Assembly (NCBI GenBank): GCA_905221605.1
Contig: CAJNDS010000480.1
Location: forward strand, 884,171-948,170
Length of the DNA: 64,000 nt
Direction of reading: 5' to 3'
Origin: Symbiodinium natans
Lineage: Eukaryota > Sar > Dinophyceae > Suessiales > Symbiodiniaceae
Both the position numbers and the translations under genes were made by a program. Shown here one piece after another: positions 55,432 to 64,000 of the stretch. Under the pieces are notes generated by a model. It ran no database searches, was not told the DNA's origin, and worked only from the letters and a program-made list of their open reading frames with translations. The number at the start of each line of letters is the position of its first letter. Position 1 is the stretch's first letter.

Positions 55432-56217
55432 GTAGGGCGTGTTTTTCTCGAAACTTGAACTCCTTGACGGTGAACCCAACCGAGTTTGACGACCAGCGTG
55501 CAGAGTCAAGGTTAATTGCACCTCATGGAGCAGCGCGCAGCCGCTAGACTGCGATTGCCCCGAAATTGAATTCGGCATTCAATTCTGTTCGCAGCCATTC
55601 TTCTTTCTGGTTGCAAGGGTTGGAATCAGCACGTTTGACCCGCGTGAAGGGTAAGTTTCATCGTTCTGAGCTTGCACATGCTTCCCAACACTCTTTGAAG
55701 TGGCATCCGATATTGGGTTGAAGCAGTACTCAAGAAGAGTCTGGTACGCAACGCGCTTGTCTTCGCCTGGTGGCTCTCAGTTCACATGGGGACGCTGTGC
55801 TCATTGTGCTTACTGAGTTACTGTGCTCACTCCAAGGCCTCGTCCGAGGCCTTCCAAATTTTCCGTTGCTGTTGTGGGCTCTGAGCTCCTTCAGCCCATT
55901 GCCAGCAGGAACTGGGAAGCGAAATTCGTACGTTTCAAATGCATTTCTGTATTTCGTATGATGTGCAACAGCTTGACAGAGTCTGACGTAAGCTTGGCAC
56001 AGGACATGCATCGGTTGCACCGGCTGTACAACCGCAAAGACCACCCGGATCTTATCAAGGACCGCCTCGACCGCCACATTCAAGACAATCTTGCCAGAGG
56101 CTTCTATCCTTGTCCACACCAGGACTTCCCACAGCAGCGACCTCCCCGACATTGCCGGCTTCAGCAACTTGGATGCCGGAGGCACAGGCGCCTTCTTCCT
56201 TCCGACAATGAGGGCTG
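55432..56217 (+). CDS. five-exon chain upstream of the MAM exons
   Basis: The exons are 55432-55510 (RACFSRNLNSLTVNPTEFDD), 55595-55650 (HSSFWLQGLESARLTRVK, GTAAGT donor), 55701-55743 (ASDIGLKQYSRRVW), 55837-55927 (PRPRPSKFSVAVVGSELLQP, GTACGT donor) and one from 56002 after GGCACAG (DMHRLHRLYNRKDHPDLIKD). Every join is GT-AG and every phase matches: 79, 56, 43 and 91 nt. The last exon is open to about 56217 in more than one frame, and its end is uncertain. This could be the N-terminal part of the MAM protein that follows on the same strand, or a separate gene. No family is recognised. An overlapping minus frame (55730-56185) is treated as a shadow. Confidence 0.55.
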
Positions 56218-56899
56218 TGAGAAAGATCTAGTCGGAAATTGGAGTAACGGGCAATGCTGACCAGGGCAGGCGGCTGCAAGAGGACGTGGCAGAGCCCAGC
56301 TCTTAGACCTTTCTGGCCTGTTGAGTAGGGGCTTCTTACCTTTTTTGGGGGGTGGGCTAAGGTTGTTCCGCTTTCTGTCTGCTATCTTCCACTTTATGCT
56401 GCGCTTGCCATGTGTTGTGTTTGCTACTGTCTTACTTCTCTCTCTCTCTCCCCTTTTTCTTTGTTACTGTCTTCACTCTCTGTTTTCCCATGCCACCGCC
56501 CCCACACCGTCATCGCCCTGGACATCATCTCGCAATTTGGCGGAGTTAGGGCCGAGGGTGTTTAGTAAATCCCGTCGTCCGCAAAAGTTTTGCAGCTTTG
56601 CAGAGGGCGTGAACTGCCTTATCCTTGCGTCATATGGTTCAAGTCAGGGATCCGCAGTAGGGCGAGGAGGGGCTGCATCTTCTGTGGCAGCTCACGCCTC
56701 AAACTTAAACCGAGAACTCTACAAACTGTAAGTAGCGGATATGTGTGCCAATGCCATGATTGGGCGAGGGTCTTCCGATGCTCAGGGTTTCGGAATTCGG
56801 GTTTAGAGATGTGGAGATGAGCGACTAGAGAGATGAAGCGTACAATTCAAACAGGGGCTACATTAATAGTGAACAAATATTCTGACACGGGGGGCTGAG
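56218..56899. other. intron or intergenic before the first MAM exon
   Basis: A CT-rich stretch at about 56436-56480. A + frame at 56321-56731 opens with hydrophobic residues but has no supporting splice sites. Confidence 0.35.
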
Positions 56900-59800
56900 G
56901 TTCGCCAGCCTTAGCTGCGACTTCGAGACGGATCTGTGTTTGTGGGCCAATACGGCGTCAGTGCTCTGGACAAGGACATCTGGGTCCACGCTGAGTCCAG
57001 GCAGGTGACGGCGATGTTTGAAAAAGAGCACTACACTGTCGTCGTTGCATGGTGCGCTGTCGAGCCAAGGAATGGAAGGGGGAGTTACAAGCTTGGAGCC
57101 CGCAGGAAGAACATTGTAGCAGGTTGAGCGTTGTTGAGGCAATGCTGGTCTTTCCATACAGACTCTTACGCAAGAGCGAACAAACAAACAAGAAAACCGC
57201 AGGAAAAAGGGAGCGCGTAGGAGCACCTGCTGCAAAGAGCTCCCTGCTGTTCCCCGCTACCTAGGTTCCAACAGGCTTGAGACGGCTGGAATGAAAGAAG
57301 CAGCTCTCGCTTGTGATACATTCTACACAATCTCTTGCGAGAGTGGGAAGTTGTACTCTGGATTGCGAGCCTTCCCGGCAGTTTGGCAGAATCCATCATC
57401 TACCAACGATAGGGACCGCCCAGAAACGATTGTCCGAGATTAGTTAATTCATGGTATCCTCCCCGCCTTTTCCGGTGCCGATAGACTTCGCTTTCGCCGG
57501 GTCAGTGGGTAAAATGTTGCAAGCAGATTATGCGTGCTCCCGACTTGCCACTGCCCTACTGGCTCTGTCCGTCCGACTTGCCCCACTACACCAGCTTGTA
57601 GGCTTGAAAACTGGCATTTCGAAGCATGCGCTGCCAGGCACTGGTCCGGAAGCTGCAGTCGAAGGCTCTTACTATGTGTACACAGAGGCAGGGCTCCGCA
57701 TTTTCTCGATTATCGCATTTTCTGGTTCCAGTACTCAGTACTGTCTGCGGTTCTGGCGGTAGTGGCGTGGGAAGGGGCAACGACTGCCGGGTAGCTAGCG
57801 AACAGCATGGTCCCACGCGGCGTTGTTTGGGCATGTGCTGCATCATCGTCCCTGTGTTTCCAGTATGATAGGTGTGAAAGCAGCACACAGATGGGCATTG
57901 CATGGTCGTCAGAGGCACCCCCGCCATGAACATGAGAGGTTGAAGGAACCGTGGCTCCCAGCCTGTGTCTTCAAAAATCCCGCAAAGCTCTCGAAGAACA
58001 CTCGGCATTTCTCTCTCTGAATGCACGCAATTGCACGCACAAGCCAGTAGAAGACAGGCTGCGATAAAGGCCTCGGAGAACATCCAAGCAGACACCGCCA
58101 GTACTCCGTCATCTATAGGTTGCGTTCTGTGTTACACCTTGCATCACCTTGCATTTGTCAAGGCCAGTGGTGCTGCCAACCAGCAGTTCATGTTGACCAG
58201 CCCTGCGTTCACCGAGTACTCGGGCTCCTCGGGCTTTCGTGCCCTGAGCTTCTCCTATCACATGTACGGCAGCAGCATGGGCAGCTTGGAGCTCCAGTAC
58301 TGGACAGCAGAACATGGCTTAGACACTCTCTGGTCCAGGTCGGGGCAGCAGCAAGATTCCTCCTCAAGTGCCTGGCTGAACGCCCAAGTTGCAGTGCCTC
58401 CGCTGGCGGGGTTGCTTCGGTTTGTGGGCACAACTGGATGGGAGAGTGAGGGCGACATGGCCGTGGACAATGTGGTGGCTTCAACTATCACGCCCTTTGG
58501 GTGTCTCGTCAGGGTGATTGGTGGCTCTTATAAGGTTCTTTGTAGTACGTGCTCAGATCTTGTTTGATTACCTGGGATTACGCAAAGGAGTTCTGAGACA
58601 ACACGGGTGGCTGAGGTTCGCCAGCCTAAGCTGCGGCTTCGAGACGGATCTATGTTTGTGGGCCAACACTGATGTTTACGGACTCTGGAAAAGGAGGAAT
58701 GAGTCCGTGTCGAGTTTTGGCAGTCCAGGCAGGTGACGGCGAAGATTTACAGGGCGCCAAGCGGTCGATAACTGTCGTCTGATGCACGGTAGCCGCCATG
58801 AGAAAGTGAAACAACGGGAAACATGTGGTTTGAATCCGCAGGGCAGGAGAATGCAAGAGGGTTGAGGGCCTTCTGGAGGCACTCCTGTCATTCCATGCAG
58901 CCACCGTAAGAACGATCAAAAAAACAGTGTGTCAACTTTAGTGTGAACTCTAGGGGGTTCCAACGTCAGTGTAAGCAGGGGTAGGTCGATGAAGCTTCGC
59001 GGAACCTGCAGCACATTTTTCTCGAGCCGACTTCGTTTCTTGGACGAGAACCGCGTTCTTGCCTAGGCACGGCCGCGCTCGCCATTCGTTAATGTGAATT
59101 GGTCGTCGCTCTGGGACCTCAGGGCTCACCAAATGCGAAACTGTCATCGTTTTGTCATCTCCTTTGCTCTTTCTGTTGGGCGTGTCCGAAATGAATGCTC
59201 TTGCATGTCCCTTTGCCCTCACACTGCTGTTTTGGGTCTATGCTGGCATATTTTTTATATCTTTACATGGCTCACCTCGGCCGGGCCTCCGAGAAAAAGC
59301 GAAAGGTGATAGTTATTATCAGAAGCGTCAGCAGCAGTCCGCTCATCAGCAAGTGTTGGTTTACATTGCTGCTATTTTTTGTGTCTGTGCCAGTCATGTT
59401 TCCCTTTGTTTTGATTGCTTTGACATCGACATGAACGTGTTTTATGTACGCTGGCTCTTCTTCATGTTTAGCCGCAAAGGGCAAACAACTGCCTCCTCTG
59501 ATGCCAAGCTGGTTGGTATCTCGCATCAACATGCCCTTGTCATCAGCAGGCACCGGTCTAGCAGCTGCAGCCGAAGGCTCCTACTACGTGTTCACGGAGG
59601 CAGGGGCCCTCGATCTGGCTGATTCGTGCGAACGACCCTGTAGTCTTGTGTATACTGCTCGGGTTGACGTAGTTGGAACATAAGCTACATCACCGTCTGC
59701 TGAGGATGTAGGCCCTGATCACTATCATGGCTCACGTCCCCTGACGCAGTTCTCAAAAGGCATAGCCAGCAGACAAACTACTTTCATGTCACATCTGCAC

Positions 59801-62800
59801 GGGCATTACGCTGTCAAGGCCAACTGGAGGAACTTCCTCACCAACCACTTCGTGTTGACCAGCCCCATGTTCAACGAATCCTCAGGCTTGCTTGGCCTCA
59901 GCTTCTCCTATCACATGTACATACCCTTGAACGTCTTTGTCAGCGAGTTGTGGCTTCAGTGCTGGACGGCTGAAAATGGCTGGGACACACTGTGGTCGAG
60001 ATCGGGGCCTCAGCAGGAAAACGCTTCAATTCCTTGGCTGAGCGCCCAAGTAGTTGTCCCTCTAAGGGCAAGGGTCCTTCGGTTTGTGGGCACAACTGGT
60101 GATGTTGCCGTGGACAATGTGGTAGCGGCAACTATCACGCCTCTTGAGTGCCTCGTCAGATTTGGCAAATTGGTGACCCTGAGCTTGTCATTGTAAATGC
60201 TTGGGCACACCGCCTCCGCCGACGTGCGTGTCCCGTCCACAGTCCAAGTTTCCAGTCCGAAGTCGCTGAAACAGACACTGGCCCACCCCGCCCCCCAAAA
60301 CCTTGAACCGGCAGCATACATGAGTGGGCGCCTTATAGGCTTGCTGGAGAAGAAAAGGGGTCGGTGACGCTCCGTTGGGTTTCTCGCGGCACTACTGTAA
60401 CAGTTGTGAGAGCGACAGGTGGACTAAGTTATCTCCCACTTGGGTGAACATACCCTGGATGCTGCGACGCCCGTCCGGGACTGGTGGACTCATTTTGTCT
60501 CTGGTGTCGATTTGTGACTTGATACATTTTTGTGTCCGATTTGTCTTCCACAGATCTCACTTTGTGGAAGTGACAGCATTTCATGGATCATGGATGCTGT
60601 CCCTGGATGCTGTGCTGCCCGCTTGGGACTGGCGGACTTATTGGCTTTATTTGATTTGTCCTCCGACCTTGTCTCCGTTTGTGAAGTGCTACCCATCTGG
60701 GCCGGTGGAGCCATGTGTCTCCCACTTGTCTGCTTTTGTGGCCTGGGGCAGAGCCAAGATGCTGTGACGCTCGTTCGGGACTGGTGCATTTGGTCTGTTT
60801 TCGGCTTTAACCATCTTTAAACGCCATGCTCTCATCTTGCACTCTTTCACAGGGGAAAGGCAGCTGAATGCATTCAGACACGGACCAATAATGCATCCTG
60901 CATTTGGTTTTCGAGCCCCTGAGGCCTTTGTCCTATTTTGTCCTGTCCAAGCAGGGCCAGATGTATTGTGGTTGTAGAAGGGCCCAGCTGCCCGAAAACC
61001 TTGAGCCAAGCTGCAAGACATGGTTCTTTCCAGGCTCCTTCCTTACAATGCCGAAGCTATCTTCAGAATGTTCAGGGTCTCAGTGTCTGTTTGTGTACAA
61101 ATAAGCAGGTAAACCGCAGAGTCTATGAACCCAGCCAACACGAGACTCACCAGACTGCATCACCAGGGAAACCCTTGCCAAATGGATTGTTCGGATTCGG
61201 ATGCTGCGCCGGCAAATTCGCGTGCTCGTGTGTTTGTTGCCAAGTGAAGCTTGGGTAAGGTGGGAGCTCCCAAGAAATCCAAGAAGGCAACAGGCCTCGG
61301 CGGGAGGGCCTTTTGAGTTCTGGATTACAGCTTCCCCAAACGAGCTTGGGAGCCTTTTCAGATCTTGTTGCAATTTAAAATGCTGCGCATCGCCCGCTTG
61401 GCCCAGCCCGGCACGCCGCGACTTTACTTTAGCAGTGGGGTCAGGCGCGGAGAGACCTTGACGTTGCAGTTCGACGGTGTTTTGCCACGCAGCCGGGTGA
61501 GCGATGCCCTAAATACATGTGGGGGGGGGGGTGGGAGGGGGTTTGGGCGGGGGGCAAGGGGAGAGGCGCGTGAGGAGTGGGGAGGGGTTTTCGAGGAGGA
61601 AATCAAGGGGTCCCATTAGCAGTCTGAATCCTCGAGAATATATGCGCAACAGTACAGCGTCAACAGTGGGGACAATGGGGCTGAGGTTCGCCAGCCTCAG
61701 TTGCGACTTCGAGACGGATCTATGTTTGTGGACCAACACAGCTTCAACGCTCTGGACCAGGACATCTGGGTCCACGCCGAGTCCAGGCAGGTGACGGCGA
61801 AGCTTTACAGGGCGCTAGTCGGTCGTCTGATGCAGCATTGTGCTTTCGCATCATATGTTTGGAGCCCGTCGGGCAACCAGCGAAGCCCCAACATGCCACA
61901 AGAGATTTCAAGGACAGTGCAAGCGGGTTGAGCGTTGTTGAAGCAGGGGTACGCAAGAGCGAAAGAACATCAAATACGAGAGGTATGGGATGGTATGAGG
62001 ATCCTAGGAATGCAAGCTGCCGGTGTTGATGCGCCAAATCATTGTGCTAGTGGCTTGATCCAGTCGCACGCGTTCCAATGCTTTCACTGCGAACAATGTG
62101 TGTTAGGTCCCATTGGTTTCCTTCATGTTTAGCCACACGATCGGGACTGTGTAGGCCACGGAGTCACCTTATCCCGTCAACAGATTGGTACTTCACATCA
62201 GCATGCTGTTACCAGCAGGCACTGGTCCAGAAGCCGCAGTCGAAGGCTCTTACTACATGTATGCGCAGGCAGGCTGTGCGTGCAGTGGAAGCAATACTAA
62301 AGCTATGCGGAGACGGGAGGGACTACACGTGACTAATGTTGCGCACTGTTGAGTAGGGGCCTGCTGAATTGAGTCAAGTTTGCTGGGCTATTCAGGATAC
62401 CGTGATTGTTCGGGGGTCTAGGGTGGGGTCTGTCTGCAATTATGGCAAATCCGTCCGGCTCGCCTTTAAAACCATTTGCTGGGCATCGCTGTCCCTTGAA
62501 AATTGATATAAACTCCTCCCACTATTAAAATCATATGAAACCCGTGGACCGCATAAATTTGGCGAAAACTTAAGGATGTAGGGCCCCCATCGTGTCTCAG
62601 GTCCTGTTGTAGTGTTCTCACAAGGTATACAAGTTGTGCAAGCATTGCACAGTTCCTGAACTGCGAACGTCACATTTTTGTGCACGGGCACTGCGTTGTC
62701 AAGGCCGACGGGGCTGCCAACAAGCAGTACATGCTGACCAGCCCTGCGTTCAACGAATCCTCGAGCTTTCGTGCCCTGAGCTTCTCCTATCACATGTACG

Positions 62801-63264
62801 GCAGCAGCATGGGCAAATTGGAGCTCCAGTACTGGACAGCAGAAAATGGCTGGGACGCTCTGTGGTCCAGATCGGGGCAGCAGCAGGATTCTTCCTCAAG
62901 TGCTTGGCTGAGCACTCAAGTTGAAGTGCCTCTGCAGGCGGGGTTGCTTCGATTTGTGGGCACAACTGGAAGCGACAGCGAGGGTGACATGGCCGTGGAC
63001 AATGTGGTGGCTGCAACTATCACACCTGTTGAGTGTCTCGTCGGGTTGGGTGATTGTCTTTCGGTGGATGCATGTTCTCAGCATCTCTGAAGAGTCTTGT
63101 CAGATTTCGTTTGATCAGTTTGGGTTACACAAGGGAGTACAGAGTTAACATGGGGAACCCGAGGTTCGCCAGCCTTAGCTGCGACTTCGAGACGGATCTA
63201 TGCTTGTGGTCCGATACGGCTTCAAAACTGTGGACAAGGCTGTCTGGTTCCACGCGGAGTGGAG
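56900..63264 (+). CDS. tandem MAM-domain protein, extends past recognised exons
   Basis: MAM (meprin/A5/mu) domains are extracellular adhesion or interaction modules. Each unit has three exons. A exons: 56900-57000, 58616-58728, 61686-61786, 63164-63264 (FASLSCDFETDLCLW...). B exons: 57638-57691, 59550-59603, 62219-62272 (TGPEAAVEGSYYVYTEA type). C exons: about 58143-58517, 59795-60160, 62685-63045 (LTSPAFNESS, LSFSYHMYGSSMG, LELQYWTAENGW, GLLRFVGTTG, DMAVDNVVAATI). A joins B at a GC donor to give SPGTGP, matching the MAM consensus. Unit 4 has only its A exon before recognisable sequence ends. The presence of DFE-D-LC, the W, and the terminal DNV motif makes the family certain. Signal peptide and membrane anchor are not seen here. 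The C-exon acceptors are not resolved. Confidence 0.9.
60191..61640. other. extra 1.4 kb in the intron between MAM units 2 and 3
   Basis: The corresponding introns after units 1 and 3 are only about 100-120 bp, whereas this one is about 1.5 kb. It holds the imperfect 150-bp repeats, copies of the repeat seen at 9.4-9.55 kb, and a G-rich tract at 61520-61565. No exon-like frame was found in it. Confidence 0.65.
60449..60815. repeat. imperfect tandem repeat, period about 150 bp
   Basis: Three diverged copies marked by GGATGCTG..ACGCCCGTCCGGGACTGG-like blocks at about 60458, 60604 and 60756, each followed by a T-rich segment. Confidence 0.65.
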
Positions 63265-64000
63265 GCAGGTGCATTTTTCAAGGACAAGTCGTGCAAGGCT
63301 GCAGCAAGTGGAAGAAGGTGTGAAAACGTTTAGTTACAATGCAGCTGGATCCGACAGGCCATGCGATAGTAAGGGCAGTGAGGGCTATTGATTGAGGCAG
63401 TCCTGGCCAGGGATAGGAAAGCTTTTGCTGGACGGGGGGGGGGGTTCCCCATACTCAGCGTTTTGGCCATGGCATGGCCTACGCTCGCTGCATTCACACA
63501 ACTCGCTGACTCAGTCATTCGCCCTAATTTCCACATTCCCTCTTCAGTTTCCTTCCCCACACCTCTTCGCAGCCTCTCTCGTTCCTTTCCTCCTCTCTCG
63601 CTTCTTATCTTCTTTTTTCCTCTTTCTCATCATTCCGGATAGGACGGCCGCCGAGCTGGCCCCCCCCCCACCCCCGAGAAAAAAGAAACAGAAATGAAAA
63701 AAGCAGGTCAAGAATGAAGCTCTCTCCCCCTCTCGCGCTCTCTCTCCTTCATGAATTTCGCAAAAGAGGATCATCTTGGGGGCGCCAAGGCTTCCGCCTG
63801 CAGGGCTTTCAAGGTCTTAGCATGTCTTAGCTTCAGCCACTCATCCAGAGCATCCCTCCCCCCAGTACCGTTGTAGCGCTCCATCCGTCCACTGCCGCCA
63901 CCGAACTCTTCCATACTCCTCGCTCGATGCGACCGCGGAGCGGGGTCACGGCACCTCAAAAGCCTCAACGTGTAGGAATGTGTAGGAGGCAAATGCTTCG
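63265..64000. other. end of window, no exon seen
   Basis: It begins with intron sequence homologous to those after the other MAM A exons. The expected B exon of unit 4 (TGP..EGSYYVYTEA) is not found before the window ends. Poly-G and poly-C tracts are at about 63436 and 63661, with CT-rich DNA around 63590-63620 and 63720-63750. Confidence 0.45.

Noticed and set aside
56002-56217. Alternative frame in the last exon of the 55.4-56.2 kb chain (SILVHTRTSHSSDLPDIAGF)
   Set aside because: It reads very naturally, but the phase from the preceding exon (ending 55927 in phase 0) selects the DMHRLHRLYNRKD frame at the exon start. It is kept as a possible later exon or overlapping frame, not called.

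Overview
This is nuclear DNA of a dinoflagellate, most like the Symbiodiniaceae. There are no operons. Coding sequence comes as short exons (about 25-200 bp) that fit together only when GT, GC and GA 5' splice sites are all allowed, almost always paired with AG acceptors followed by G (AG|G). Most genes lie on the + strand, as in dinoflagellate unidirectional gene clusters. TTTAGGG-type interstitial repeats and very long microsatellites fit the same assignment. Exons were found by reading for protein-like frames bounded by splice signals with matching phase. Transcript data would be needed to prove them.

Four genes can be named by family. (1) A USP7/UBP12-type ubiquitin-specific protease runs from about 11.2 to 15.75 kb, with over 20 exons and an intact Cys-His-Asp catalytic set. 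(2) A two-EF-hand C-terminus lies at 34.6-35.26 kb. (3) A class-B DnaJ/Hsp40 (DNAJB6-like) gene lies at 45.4-50.6 kb, in at least 12 exons. (4) A MAM-domain gene at 56.9-63.3 kb has three complete MAM units and the start of a fourth, each encoded by three exons and duplicated together with its introns. A coherent five-exon chain at 55.4-56.2 kb may be the 5' part of the MAM gene.

Around these are many exon chains or islands I do not recognise. The better-supported ones are at 8.8-9.2, 18.8-19.2, 22.3-23.4, 25.3-25.5, 26.3-26.8, 27.5-28.1, 31.5-32.1, 36.8-37.4, 38.6, 39.7-40.6, 41.4-42.9, 43.1-43.4 and 52.3-54.7 kb. A few frames look better on the minus strand (30.8-31.1, 33.6-33.9, 39.05-39.36 kb). 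A stop-riddled intronless frame at 44.1-45.0 kb looks like a pseudogene or transposon relic.

The most unusual feature is how tandem repeats and introns coincide. A 79-bp intron at 26.42 kb is essentially (GT)n plus an acceptor. An 8-bp GTACTCCA array at 23.1 kb sits exactly between two coding segments and carries GT and CCAG signals in every unit. A 1.64-kb candidate intron at 52.45-54.09 kb is about 90% T/G-only compound microsatellite. No CRISPR array, rRNA, tRNA, prokaryotic defence system or complete mobile element was seen.
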